Part shown: one piece after another, positions 29,698 to 42,777 of the stretch
Numbering within the stretch: position 1 is the stretch's first letter
Layout of the letters: each line of letters starts with the position of its first letter
From: Ambrosia x helenae
Lineage: Eukaryota; Streptophyta; Magnoliopsida; Asterales; Asteraceae
Assembly (NCBI GenBank): GCA_030844895.1
Contig: CM061233.1
Coordinates: 95,131,719-95,195,718 of the forward strand
Direction: 5' to 3'
Length of the DNA stretch: 64,000 nt
Program-made: the position numbers and the translations under genes
Notes under the pieces: model-generated
What the model was told of the DNA's origin: nothing
What the model saw: only the letters and a program-made list of their open reading frames with translations
Database searches by the model: none

Positions 29698-32600
29698 AGT
29701 TCAAGTTGTCCATGACAATAGTTTCCTTGAACAGGGCGGGTTGTTTGCGCTTCACGAGATCTCCTCTTTCTTAAGTGAACCCAAGTTCATGCTAGGTTTC
29801 TGCTTAGTGCTCTAACGAGCACAGTATCATAGTCCAACTACGACTAAGCTCTTGGGTACCCCACTTTGATACCTCTATTGGTTTCCCGGAATAGTAGAGC
29901 TTATCGTCAACCGGACCTCCGTCGAGCGCGAAATTGACAATACTTCCTTGGTCTTGACTTGCAGAATTCATCATGAGTCCCATTGAGCTCTTGCGATAGT
30001 TCGAGCTTACTCCTCATGAGACCAAATTTGATCGATATCTCCGTGCCTACTAAAATTTTTATGCTTACCAATACTCTCCCAGAGCATGACTCTCAGTGTA
30101 AACCTATTACTAGTTTGAAGTCCTTAAGGCCTACGCCTTGTCCATATGACTTCTTAATAGGTTCGCATGTCACCCAAGCAGTCTCTAAACTGCAAGATCT
30201 GCTGGCCATTTTTTGAATAACTCAAACCAGGTTATGTATCTATCTCCATCTGTCATTCGACGTATTGGAGATGTACACGTATGCCCCCCAAGGGCTTTGA
30301 GTAGTACACCCCGAACACTGGGATGATAATTCCTATCACATAGGAAATTTTTGGTGACGAAACTCGTGGATTCGATGTGCCACGGACATCAATCGTGTCA
30401 GCGTGGAACGGTTCCGTCTAGTATATTCAATTAGTCCGAGAGTGACAAGCCGTACTCGTCTCAAATCGAGTATCCCAGGCTAGTGTACATAATTTGTTGA
30501 ACTTGAGGTAGAGTGACTACTACAATCTGATATAATGTAAGTCGGCAATCCAATGTCTAGCCACGACTCTCCAAGAATATGGGTAGCTATCCATATGCCT
30601 CATCTCGAAGCTTTAGGTGAGTAAGGAATGAGAGGGTTCCAAACAACAACCAATCATCACTTGGGTCACATCCGACCTCGGGACACCTTGCGTGTCATGG
30701 TGATGTCAAACAGGTGATCTTACCGTACCACATAAAAGTTCCCTTGGGAACCTCGTCGGGTATTCCCTTTTGTTTACCCTTCGGCTCGACTCACTTTACC
30801 ATATATTTACCTCCCCATTAAGATAAATATACTAGGTTCTTGTCGACCGAACAACTATATTTAAAATGGGGCTTTATATCCGTAGAACCCTTTAGGTACT
30901 GAATTTCTACCTTCCACCTGAGTAATTGTGGCAAATGGTACTAGGGCGTCTAGTAGGGACTGATGGTGGTTGAAATTTTTTGCGTCGCTTTCACCCTTCA
31001 GCTCCCTGACAGTAAGTAGTGTATATACGACACCCGGGCCATACTATTCCACAATCCTCGAGAATTACCAGTCGACTCAAACACCAATGACCAGATGCTT
31101 CCAGCACATAGGTCAATACCGGAAAGCGATATATGAAACATCATAAGTTGTTTTCGCAATGAACAGAGTATAAGGTTTCTTAAGATATATCAACACGTTG
31201 GCCCCTATTGCGACAAGTATACATAACACCAGTAGCTACCCAACCATGGGTATCCAGTACCAGTCCTGTTATATGTGCTTCATGGGCACTAGTGTTCTAT
31301 CGTCATTAGCAACCTAGTAAGTCAATTCTGAATAATACAGGCCACATGCCCTTAAATTGACTTTCAGATCTTATGCAGAGATCTGAGTGAAAGGAGTCCC
31401 GAAACCGAAACCCTCACTCATCAAAGGTTCCATCCTTTCGGAATCTTTCTAGGTAAATGGTGAGATCGGGTCATAGATGCATGCATTTGGCATAGATTTC
31501 ACACTTGGCTTGACGGCTTCATGCGCTCAAGTCGTTACTTAAACAAGCGAGCGACTGATATCGCACCACAAGTAATGGTCCTGAGCCTTCCCATAAGGCA
31601 TCCCATTCAATGACTCAGTAGTCACACATACGGGCGGAATATGTAAGCCTTCAAGCTTGTCCTGATTAGTCAGGTGCTATACGCCCTGACCTGGCAGCTC
31701 ATATCACTATGGTGTCTCCAACAGTGTCCGTTGAGGACCGAGGATTTTTACTCTAGCGCAAGTAATGCTAGTTAAAGTATAACTGGGAACACCACTATCA
31801 ACCCAAGCTCGAAAGAGTTCGACTATTCCAAGAATATACTCAATGACACAAAGGCAAGATAAACCTACCATCAGATGAATAACCACATTAATCGAAGGGC
31901 CGAGCTGATCGACCATCTCATAATGATAGGGTAGTACCCTTATAGAGTAGATAATGCTACACGCCCTTCTAGATTCAGGGTTCATAAAACCTCCGAATCA
32001 TATACCATGGACCTCACCAATGCACGCCCATGGGTGGGTCCACAATGGTATTTCCATAATCATCAGTATGACACGTCGTCATGTATGACGTCAAATGAAT
32101 CCACTGGGATGAGCAATAAATTAATTGAATCTTTCAACTTTTGCTAGTCCCCAAGGTATGGGTCATAATACCGCTCATAATCACTCGATACCTTCAGGTT
32201 CGAGACGTATCCGGAATCCCTTATCACAAAGATGAGCCTCGCCTTGGCATGTGTGGATCATGGGATTTCTTTCCGACATGATTCGAGTGTGGTTAGTCGA
32301 CCAAAGTGCGAGTAATAAGTTAAGGCTAGACACGACGTCACTGATGCCTCAGATTCTGGAGATGTAACGCTCACGAAATGCGTGAGCATATCAAGGGGTC
32401 GACACATGATTCAGTCCATTACTCAAACAACCACGAGACTCAAAGGAATACATGGGCTAACACCCAGACTAGAGTGTCTTAGTATGACTTCCAAAAGTCC
32501 GTTGAGCACCCGAAATCCTACATACTCAATGTTGGCACTACACAATTAAGCAAATAGAACAATGGCAACAACAAGGGGTTTAGGTGATGTCTCCATCCCG

Positions 32601-35600
32601 AGGGAACCAAGAGTGAAGCAATGACAAGTCATCACGTCATCAAGGTCATCCAACAGCCACAACAATACATCAATAAGGGAACACCGCACAGGAGCAACAC
32701 GACAACATAGAAGCATGACGACAACGCAACACTGCAACAGGAACCGTATGACACAGCGAGATATGACAGCAAGGCTACACTACTGTAGGAGCAGTAAACA
32801 ACAGGAATGCATCATCAGAAATGTAGCGCAACCACATGGATACGCAATCAGTAATTATAATGCAACAGCGACCATGCACTATGGCTGGGGGTAACACAGC
32901 AGCATGAATGCAAGCGACAATATGACGCTCATTATGGAAAATCCACGGTCCACATTAACAGAAAGCTCTGTTATGGTGAGCTCGCATCCCCGTACGTCTC
33001 AGATCACTTGTGGAGGTGGGATTTGTATTCATGCCTTCGGCCTCGAGCCTATCCTCCATAGGCTCAATGGTAGGAATGGTTAGATTGGTCGGCGCATCAG
33101 TCGTCATAACCTAGATGGGAACGACGGGTTCCACATAATTTAGCTGACTTCTCAAGCCGATATTGTTCATAGAGAGAACGACTGTAGGCCTGGTATGTGT
33201 CACTTAAACGATAGCAACAACTACATCGACAGTCTCAACCGAGGCCTGTGAACCATCGACAATGTTAGGTTTGCTAAGAGCCCAGAGAATGATAACGAGT
33301 AGTTCAATGAAAGCCTCAAAGAAATGGAATTAATAACAACAAATTTAACAGAGATACAGACACGGTCATAGCGGCTTGGCATGGGTCATAGAGACGTCTT
33401 CGTTAACGATATTCACTTCTGCAGGAGCCTCAATACATCAACAACATCAACTCGAGAAAAGCTATAGAAACAGCATCATCAAGTCCAACATAGACTATAG
33501 TGACAATGACAACGACAACAATAAGATCGACAACAGATACGGAAACAACGACATCAAGCCCGATAAGTGCTACAGAATTACTGACAACAACAAACATAGC
33601 AAGAGCTACACACTTAACAGCGTCAACAGGACTCGCTTGAGTCATAGAACAATAACAGGGGCAACAACGTTAGGCTCTACCGGAGTCTTAGACTTGTCGT
33701 AGTATTTATATGTGTGGTAACTAGTATCCATAGGACCTAGAAACCAACCACCGTCTACCCCAATAACAAGGATAGTGGTCACCACAAAAATAGCAAGTAG
33801 AAGTAGAAAGATCACAATTTATCGAGACACCTTGGTAGAATGAAAACGATGCCGACTCTGGCAACCCAGTCGAGTCATCCTTCTCATTAGAGTCTTCTTG
33901 CATATTATCTTGGCCTTAGCACCGATAGACATCAACTGAAATGCCTCTCTGTCACCTAAGCGAGACTGGTGAACTTTCTTCCCGATAGGCCACGCAGTGA
34001 GAGTATCATACTACGGCAAGAGATTAGATAGGTCCATAACGAATGGATCTCGCGACCTTAGCTTACAACTACTGTGGCGAGGGAACGCAACGTCTCAGTA
34101 TCTATGTGGATTGATGGAAAATACTTCGCATCAATTTTCACCCCACAATTATAACTAGTCTCGTCGTTGTGACGAGGGTGACGAATGTTATTGCAACAAG
34201 AGCAATGGAATTGCCGTCCCATGGGTGTGTTTAATTTAACAGAATAACGTGACCACTTCCAGTAGTCTGTCATTTGATTTTCGAGGGGGATTTTAATATC
34301 AGCAAAAGCGTCTTGCGACATTTGATAATTACGGAACACCCTTACGATTACGATTCCCAGAGTGAGGTTCCACTTTCTAGGATTTATGACGGATTCAGGC
34401 ACAGTACACGCATCGAACCTACTTTGGCGTTTATCGACTGAAGCGGGACTACCAATAATCCTGGAAAAACAAACAGGAGGTAGATAGAGGAGTCTTATGA
34501 TAACCTTTGCACCTCAGTAAGGTAGTATGACATAAGTACCAATATGCTAAGCCCATCACAAATCATCTTTCGGAATACGATCCAGCGCTATTGCAAAGGG
34601 TGTTAATCCATACTTGAACACTCAACACATCGAGCAGTGGCTTCCCATGAGTTAATCGCATGCACTTCCAAGTGAGTCCATAGCCAAACGCCGACTGGGG
34701 CTTGCTGTTCCACTATACGCCGTCATCATAACACTGGCAAACAGTGCCGCGGTCGTGATTAGTGGCCGAAACTTTCGACACCATCGAAGTTTATCAAAGC
34801 CCTATGACTCGCGGATGTGCAATGCGGCATGCTGATTTCATCATCAATCCATGACTGCACAGGAACAACCAATACTGTCGATTCAGACGAGGGCTATTGA
34901 GCCTTCCAGATAACAATGGTCAAGCTTCCTAACTCAGCAACTTCGATTCTGTCTTCCTACAGGAGAAGAAAAATACTCGACCCTTGAAGACAACTTGGGC
35001 ATACGTTAGATCGAACATGACTTATTCACCATGATGACACAGCAGCACACGGCCACGAGTCTCATGGGTCTCATATCTGATCCACGCAGGGTCCCTGTTC
35101 TCAAAACGCACTGGTCTAGCAGGGACGCACCCTCGGTCTTCACTGGGTTCCGGGTATAACTTTCCACGCCCTGTACTTGACATTTCTTGCTTTGGTAGGC
35201 CGTGTATTCTTGTACGTCCGCTCCTTTGGAAGAACTTTGCGGCGGAGGCATTCTCTCCTATACAAGGAAGCTTTCGTCTCCTGTCCCTTCCCGATGGGAG
35301 GGTTTGCGTCAGATTACTCATATGAATAGACGTTCGAGCTCTTCCTGATCCAAAACAGAGATTTCATACAACAAATGACTTGGTCTAGTTTTGCTTCCAA
35401 ATCATAAACAACGCGGTGACATCCATTATCACGATAGAGATTAGTCCTTCTGATCATCCCGTCTATAGGTAAGCGAGTGAGCTCATCGTAGACCACAGCA
35501 TCCTTCCCACTTGCTGGTACCGGTGATCGATGCAGGAGTGTGGATTAATGTGAAGCGTGACACAACATCCTTACTGGCAAAATATCCGTACTACGTATAT

Positions 35601-35840
35601 GTATTAACTAATCTTAGAGAATCGGATTCCTATGCAACATAACCTTCTTATCCGTATTTTCTAATACTTCATATATTGACACACATGGCTAGTCGGTCGG
35701 AATTTCCCCTTGTACATCCCATGTACAAATTTCTTTCTTTTCTAAAAATATTTTGTTGTGTTTTAGTTTTGAAAACTTCGTCTTCGAGCCGAAACCGGTT
35801 ATAGTCTAGATTTTTCAAAAATGCTAGTTCGCTATAACCT
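29698..35840 (-). other. Non-coding interior of young element
   Basis: 6.1 kb with no credible coding sequence on either strand. One further degenerate member of the hairpin family, with its CGACTCACTTTACC and ACTAGGTTCTTGTCG flanks, lies at 30,802-30,830. 33,430-33,660 is an ACA/ATC-rich low-complexity stretch. Short ORFs (such as 34,058-34,402 minus) carry no motif I recognise. Confidence 0.75.
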
Positions 35841-35854
35841 TGGCTCTGATACCA
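35841..35854 (-). other. Primer-binding site of young element
   Basis: The minus strand reads TGGTATCAGAGCCA, complementary to initiator tRNA-Met, four bases from the 5' LTR. Confidence 0.95.
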
Positions 35855-35858
35855 CTTC

Positions 35859-38800
35859 TGTCACACCACGCCAATGGCGGAAACACGTGGCGCAACGCTC
35901 GAAGCATATCAAAGTCAAGATTAACACAAACTATATTTAATTAGAAAAGATCAATTTATTAGAATGTCGAAAATGAGTATCTCGTTACAATATTGCGCAA
36001 AGCATTACATAAAACGATGGACATTAAGTTTCAATGTAGGGGTATTTCCATTTAGGTTCCAACCCGATGGTAACAATGAATGAAACCCCGACCAGTATCC
36101 GACATCCCGAATTCCACCGCACTAGCCCCATATCTATTCAGCACTTAGTTACCTGAAAGATATGTTTAAAAAGACGTCAATATATAAAATATTGGTGAGT
36201 TCACAGGTTTTAGTTTCAGAACAACATCATTTTCACAACCATCGACTCGACTCACTTTACCGTATAATTATTTTCCCATTAAATAATTATACTAGGATCT
36301 TGTCGATCGATATTTCCCTTTCTTTTACAACATGTGCGAAACCTGCACAACTTGTGGCATTTGTAAGGAGTAGCTAGCTCCTGCAAACTATAATGATGAG
36401 CAATCCCTTGAACCCCATAACCAAACCAAGACTAATAATAATGCCCCGCTCCCAGTCGTTCCTCGGAACCCAACGACTTAATTTCAGAATACGTGCACCC
36501 CAGGCATACGCCGATGCATAATCGACGCTATCGATTAGGGGTGGGCCTTGTCAGGCACCAATAGTACTATCCAAATATTCCTTCGGTTTCATTTCCCTAA
36601 ATTAATGATTACAGAAGAGAGGACTCAACCCCGAGTGGCGATCACTGCTCAAGTACTCATCATACCACTTATCACATTTTAACCTTTGAAAACATTTCAA
36701 CATGTGACAACGTTTGACAAAACATATCTTTCCCCAGTTAAAACAGTAAAATGGGGCCGTGAAACTCACCTGTAACTGTGCTCGGCTCAAAGAAGAAAAT
36801 AGTAAAGTTTGTGATCCCGCACCTACAAATGTTCTAGGCGTATAAGTCACTACACCTATGGTGTATGTGCCTTGGCAAGTTGTACACCCAACTTCCCGAC
36901 CACGTCTTTATCCCAATTCCCATTTAATAGTTTCGTATCCTAGGTTCAATGGCGATGGATTACCCTTTCCTTACAAGTCATGTATTATTCTTATTAATAT
37001 TCTTTGTGACTTGTACAATATTATACTCGACGCGACTCTACCCAACGTATAATTATTTTCCCATTTAAATAATTATACTTTGGATTGTTTCGCTCGATAT
37101 AATGTGATTTCTTATTATCCGACCCGACTCACTTTGCCACATATTTATTTTCCCATTTAAATAAATATGCTAAGTTCTTGTCGTTTGGTAATATATTTCT
37201 AACGCCCGACTAGACTCACCACACCGTACATTTATTTTCCCATTTAAATAAATGTACTAGGATCTTGTCGGTTACTCACACGTTCATAGGTATATTTCAC
37301 CTACTCGTCTCGGTTTTCCTTCTCGCATATCTATTTTCCCATTCAAATAGATATACTAGAATTTCGTCGAAAACGAGCATATGTACATATACCATCGCGT
37401 GGATACTACTTGTTAAGTTCATGTGTCGTTTAGCGTTTTTAATTCGTTACAATGTGTTTTCCTTTCCCACGAATTTTCTTTCTACACTTAGGAAAGTGTT
37501 TCGCACGTTTCTCCCTTGTTATATACATTTTATTTCCTTAAAATATATATGTATATTTTTATCTTGTCGTAATGGCATTTTTCTCATATGTCCGTTTACG
37601 TTAGCTCATGTAACTAAGTTCGTTAGTTAGCGTTTTTCATATTTGTTTCCATTGCGCGTCCTTATGGAAGTATTGTTCCTACTTCCGATTCCGAACGTTT
37701 ATTTCTTGGAAAAAATATACTTTGTACGTTTTAGCCCAACTTGTCCAACTTGTAACCCAAAAATGTTTCCGATACTTTTATATTCCCATTCATATAAAAG
37801 TATCCATTTTCGTAAAAGTCTTCCCAAGTCTTTACTTTATAAAATCTTATTTTATAAAATCCTTGTGTTACTCCTTTTATTTTTTATAAACTTCCATTTT
37901 TATAAAAGTACACTTTTTATACAAAATGCCCAAGTATGTTACTAGTATTTACCAAATCAACCTTGGAAAATTATTACTTACACTTTTGACACCAAACTTT
38001 CCATTATTGTGTTTTTGGACTAATAGTTTCCAAAATATTCATTTTAGTCCTTTAACTTTCAAAGTTACAACATTAATCCCTTAGCTTTCAATTGTTGCAT
38101 TTTTCTACTCTAACTTCCCAAGTTAGCATTTTTCACCTAAAGTAGTGGACTTTGAAGATCCATTTTCTTGGTGCTTAGTTGCTTTTACTTCATTTTACTT
38201 TTAATGATCTTATAATTCATCCTAGATGTCATTAACATGATTGTTCCATACTTTCATCCAAAATATTCATTTTTCACTTATCCAAGTGAGTGAACTTTGA
38301 TGATGGAACTTTTTCATCTATGATTATTTAACCCATTTTGATTCATTTTTGTCATTAATATATCATTCTATGATGATTAAGATCATCCTTGATCATATCC
38401 AAGTCTTTCTCAAAAATCATGTTCCAATCATCATCTTACTCAAGAGTATGTTCATATTTCTACATTCTCTTTAAATATCATATTAATAATATTAAATCCA
38501 AGATTTACCCATATTATTGTTCATCCATTTTTATTATAACAAAACTTAATAAAATCCATTTTATTACCCATTAATGTACAACTTGCTCTCCATAGCACAA
38601 AACATGAGCATTTAAGAAATAAAACAATGTAATACTTACTACTAGCTCAAGGCTAGGGAAGACAAAGATCTTGGATTTGGGTGAGGTTTAATGTGTTCTT
38701 CCAAGTGGGTTAAGCTCCAAGCTCTTGAAACACACAATGGGGTTTTGAAGGATAATGATCTAGAGGTGATTTGGAAATGTAAAAATTGCAAGAATGATGT

Positions 38801-39733
38801 TGGTGTGGGGGTGTAATGCCACGGCCACAAGAAGAAGGAGAAGAAGTGTTTTTGATTTTTCTTGATTCAAGTATGCTTGTGTATGTATATAATATCTCTT
38901 CAAATCTTCAAAGATTACCTAATATCTTTGTCTTGGATTATGGGAGATTGCAAGGATCATGTAAGATCACAAACAAAATCTTTGAAAGATCATAAGAGGG
39001 TGCTTGGGCCGTGAGTTTTGAGAGAGAGAGTGAAGAGGATTGGGTGAATTCTATTGCCCAATACTAAACCATGCAACCTCATGATTAATATTGATCTTAA
39101 TGATTTATTAGGATAACACAAGATATCTTCCACTTGGGTGGGCCATAGGCCGGCCCCAAGGGGTGTTTTGGTGGGGTCCACTTTGCTAAATATTATCCCA
39201 TGTTAAGTTTAAGTTAATCTCTTTCGGGTACCGTCCGGGTATCCTTGGGTTTTTAACCGTGTGTCACCCGAATATTAAAATACCATTAATATTCATTAAA
39301 TTTTGCCCAGTTAAATTACTGATAATTTATTTCGGCTTTTGCCGGGTGAAATTACGTGCTACGCGCGTATCGGGTGCGGTACGCACTTTATTCGTTACCG
39401 GGAGATTTGTATGACAAGTTTTCACGTATGGCTTTGGGGTTCCAAAACTCATTATATTTTGTGAAATTATCTTTTATTTTATATCCCGGGTGTCCGGGGT
39501 TCGTTTCGCTTATTAATTTTTACCGGGTAATCGCCAGTGTCCATACCGGATAGATTTGCTTGCACATGATCCTATCATGTTTTGTCATTAAACTTATGCA
39601 TTCCTATGCATTATTTGGGAATTGCAATTTTTCTAAGGCCTCAGTTAAATAATCAACACATAATTACGTTTAATTACGTTAATCGCGTATGGTTAATTAG
39701 TACGGGATTACCTTAATTTTGCCGGTTGTTACA
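35859..39733 (-). repeat. 5' LTR of young element (3,875 bp)
   Basis: Same length as the left copy. Differences seen by eye: substitutions at left positions near 26,527, 26,851 and 28,466, one C-run indel near 26,660 and one A-run indel near 27,640. Confidence 0.95.
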
Positions 39734-40533
39734 AGGTTCGCCCCTGTTGTGCAAATTTTCCTAAAAACGCTTCAAACACATTCAAAACAACTCGAAACAT
39801 CATCAAACACAGCAGTCACGCATGAATAACTTATCCCTACAAAACCCCATCGATTTCTCCCGATAATACGTCCATTTCCGCCCTTTCCCAAAATGGTAAG
39901 AATTATGAAAATGTCACAATCATGCATGGATTCTTTACCCAATTTGGAAACTTTTGAAATCAATTCATATTCAACTTAAAATGCTCAGTTTATCTAATGT
40001 TCGATTCCTCCTTATTAGTTCTATTGATCATAAATATCGTTTATCAAGTCTAGATTCGTTAAACCCCCCCCCCCCCCCCAAAATACTCATAACATCACCA
40101 TTTATCCAATCCTAACCCTAAACAACAATAATCTAGCATCAATAACAATCCTATATCATGTTTCTATCATAGACACAGCAGCAAATCATTGAACAACACA
40201 TAACACCACATAATACATAATTCACATATGTTTATCATCATGAAGACCTATGTTTAAATGATAAGGTTTTGATTTAGAAAGATGTTTAAAAGGTTTTTAA
40301 TCATGAAAACACCCTTAGAATAGATTCGGACAATTAGGGTTAGATGAAAACGAATTAAAATGCTTTAAAAAGGTTTAGGATCAAGAACATACCTTGGATT
40401 CTTGTTTAGATGTTGTAGATAGGTTAGATTATGAAAAGGAAGAGCAAAAACTCCTTCCTTAGTGATTAAAATCGTTTGAGAGTGTTTTGAGACGGTTAGG
40501 GTTTGTGAAATGATGAAAAATGACAAATTTTGG

Positions 40534-40541
40534 TATTTATA
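40534..40541 (-). promoter_or_regulatory. TATA box of minus-strand gypsy LTR
   Basis: The minus strand reads TATAAATA (AGTATAAATACC). Upstream of it on minus is the TTCGACC/GGTCGAA palindrome cluster, matching the layout of the plus-strand LTR. Confidence 0.7.
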
Positions 40542-40549
40542 CTAATCCT

Positions 40550-40730
40550 CCTTCGCCCCATATCAGTGGTCGAAGGTGGCCTCCTTCGACCCTTCCACAG
40601 GGTCGAATGAGCCCTGTCCTGGTCGAAGGGAATTCTTTCAATTCCACATCCCAGGTTCGCCCATTTACAAAGGGTCGAACCAAACAAATTTCCTCCTTCG
40701 ACCACTCGAAGTGGTCGAACCAGAACTCAT
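40550..40730. repeat. Cluster of TTCGACC...GGTCGAA inverted repeats
   Basis: Inverted pairs include 40,585-40,607 (arms TTCGACCC/GGGTCGAA) and 40,697-40,719 (arms TTCGACCACT/AGTGGTCGAA, 3-base loop), with several single copies between. Located directly upstream of the TATA box on minus. Confidence 0.88.
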
Positions 40731-41112
40731 GTTTATCTAGTTTTCCAGTTTGTCGTGTTTAACGCATTCTAACATACCTTAACATATGAGCATGCAACCT
40801 TAGTCTATGTTTAGCATATTTAAGCACGGATAATCATTTACACATCATGTAAACACATCTATGTATATAATCCACCACACAACCCATAATCTACACATAC
40901 ACTTAATTAGTTCATGTTATGTCACCAACAACGGAACCCGGTACTAGTATATTCCCAAAATGACTCCGAATGATCCTCCAGATCATTGAACCCTGGACAA
41001 TCCTAACTTGACCCGACTCAACTAACCCAGTTAAGTCCGTTTATAAACGTTTCCCGCTAAGGTAGACTTAGATGTTACTAAAATGTTTAAGCCAAATATG
41101 CCGGGTGTCACA

Positions 41113-41789
41113 TCTGGGAAGTATATCCAAAGGATAAAGGGCTTGTGACATATCATTATCAATGTATGTAGAAAATGTATTATATCTATACGGTTAAGAG
41201 TTCAAGTCTCATGGTGAACTAAAGTGCAGATTTAGACAAAGGATTAGAGTTCATATATTGGCCGTTAAATAAAAGAGTATATTTAGAGTCACACTAGGTT
41301 ATACAAAGTCATATCTAATGTTAAAGAGATATATATTACTATTGGTTTTGGATAGGACTGTTCACGAGCCGAGCCGAGCTGACCATTGTTCGTGCTTGGC
41401 TCGTTTACAACCGAGCAAGAATTTTTCAAGGATGAATTTTTCTGAGCGAGCAACGAGTGGAGAGTAACTCGGGCAACCATAAAATTAGGATGTTTCTTTC
41501 AATGTTTTCAGTGTCGGGGTGACACCCAAGGTCAAATTGTCCGTTGTTGACATTAATATTAAGGTTCGAGTGTACGAAGATGAAGCTTAGGTTGAGGCAG
41601 TGAGGCGATGAGCATATTGCAGAGAACAATTGTAGCATTGTAGCGTAGGGAGATATTAAGCGACATTTAGCAACGGGCGACTAATAACATAATGAAGTCA
41701 ATATTGTCACTTCACGACTTAAGGTTTACTATTAAACTTAAAGTTTTATTAGATTAAGTGGGCAATTATATTTATTTGTATATCTTGGG
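41113..41789. other. Short non-coding segment between two LTRs
   Basis: No ORF of note. 41,360-41,420 has a CACGAGCCGAGCCGAGC-type repeat that also occurs near 48,975-49,110 on the far side of the solo LTR, probably remnants of one MITE family. Confidence 0.5.
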
Positions 41790-42040
41790 CCAAGTGTCAC
41801 ACCCCGAAAATCCTTGTGGGTTGAACTCTTTAATACTACGCAGCGGAATATATACTTCTAAGACTCGTTGAACTCCAAACGCCATTTCTAAACTCTAAGG
41901 TTTCCAGTTCCAAGATGTTTGCCTATTCCAACCATGCCATTGCCAAAATCTAGACCTGAAAGACATACTTAAAGACGTCAACATAAAGTTGGTGAGTTCA
42001 TGGTTTTATGTTTGTACTTTGTAAACCCATATTCAATGAC

Positions 42041-42062
42041 GTGATTTCTTCCCATAAATCAC
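42041..42062. repeat. TTCCCAT-loop hairpin in solo LTR
   Basis: Arms GTGATTT/AAATCAC with loop CTTCCCAT, the same loop core as the young LTR hairpins. A degenerate relative follows near 42,090-42,105. Confidence 0.8.
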
Positions 42063-42715
42063 CCAACCTAAACCATCATGTTCAATAATGAGATTTCTTC
42101 CCATAGTTTAAAATGTATTTAAAAGCAGAAGTAGTAAAACAAAACATTCGATGCCAACATGTTTTTGTAAAATAAAAAGCGATTGTCGCATTTATAGGTT
42201 TTAAAGCAACTACTCATATTTCTTTAGCTTTTAAAACAAAGGACGTATGATTTCCGTATTATTAGAATAGAATTATGTAGACTAGCTAGGTCTTACAAGC
42301 ATATGATGTAATCCAAAGGCTCTTAATCAATCCATAACTTTGTTCCCGTGTGGTGGCCTCTTCCGCAAGAGATACTTTTTGGAGGTTATGTTCATTTTTC
42401 AAGCAGATTTCGATTCGGTCAAATCATGAAAACGGGGGCGTCAACCCATTAGTACTGTAACATAAACAACGGCCTTTTCTGAAGGCTAATGATTAAGGTG
42501 TGCTGGGAGAGGGTGGCAACCCGTCGGTCGTCACTGGTGTCACGTTTACCCTACGTACCCACCGGTGCACTTATCCTAAGGGCATCATATATTCTATATT
42601 TCCAGTTTATTTATCATACCCGCATGTTAATCCCCTCGATTGTTAAGATTTCCGAAAAACATTTAAATGAAAAGGGTCGAGAAAAACATATAATACCATT
42701 TATCCATTTAATACC

Positions 42716-42777
42716 AATTTGTATCTTCCCGTACAAATTATCCATTTAATACCAATTTGTATCTTCCCGTACAAATT
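42716..42777. repeat. Duplicated TTCCCG-loop hairpin in solo LTR
   Basis: Two copies 38 bp apart (42,716-42,739 and 42,754-42,777) with arms AATTTGTA/TACAAATT around TCTTCCCG, joined by ATCCATTTAATACC. Confidence 0.88.

Larger units (their letters stand above)
25787..39733 (-). mobile_element. Young non-autonomous LTR retrotransposon (LARD-like), 13.9 kb
   Basis: Two 3,875-bp LTRs (25,787-29,661 and 35,859-39,733) flank a 6.2-kb interior, with a perfect AGGTT target duplication at 25,782-25,786 and 39,734-39,738. PBS and PPT place it on minus. Only three substitutions and two homopolymer indels are seen between the LTRs. The interior has no gag, protease, RT or integrase motif and its longest ORF is about 114 codons, so it must have moved with proteins from another element. 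Confidence 0.93.
19054..41112 (-). mobile_element. Minus-strand Ty3/gypsy chromovirus, interrupted by nested insertions
   Basis: The interior lies at 19,208-24,559. The 5' LTR is at 24,560-25,786 plus 39,739-41,112, split by the young element at 25,787-39,733. Only the last 154 bp of the 3' LTR remain in the window (19,054-19,207). The split LTR totals about 2.6 kb. The interior is complete in gene order and has far fewer lesions than the plus-strand relative. Confidence 0.93.
39739..41112 (-). repeat. 5' LTR of minus-strand gypsy, U3-side part
   Basis: Resumes the interrupted LTR after the AGGTT duplication and ends GGGTGTCACA at 41,112. Includes a run of 16 C at 40,064-40,079, a TATA box at 40,534 and TTCGACC palindromes at 40,550-40,730. 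Confidence 0.92.

Noticed and set aside
29698..35840. Interior of young element as a decayed gag-pol
   Set aside because: With LTRs almost identical there has been no time to decay in place. None of the RT, integrase or protease signatures can be read on either strand, so the ancestor was probably already non-coding.
11480..35854. TGGTATCAGAGC stretches as tRNA genes
   Set aside because: They are 12-14-bp primer-binding sites next to LTRs; no cloverleaf surrounds them.
27194..37630. ORFs such as the 121-codon frame at 27,194-27,559 that recur identically at 37,265-37,630, seemingly conserved
   Set aside because: They are duplicates only because both LTRs of one very young element carry them. 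No second independent copy or motif supports coding.
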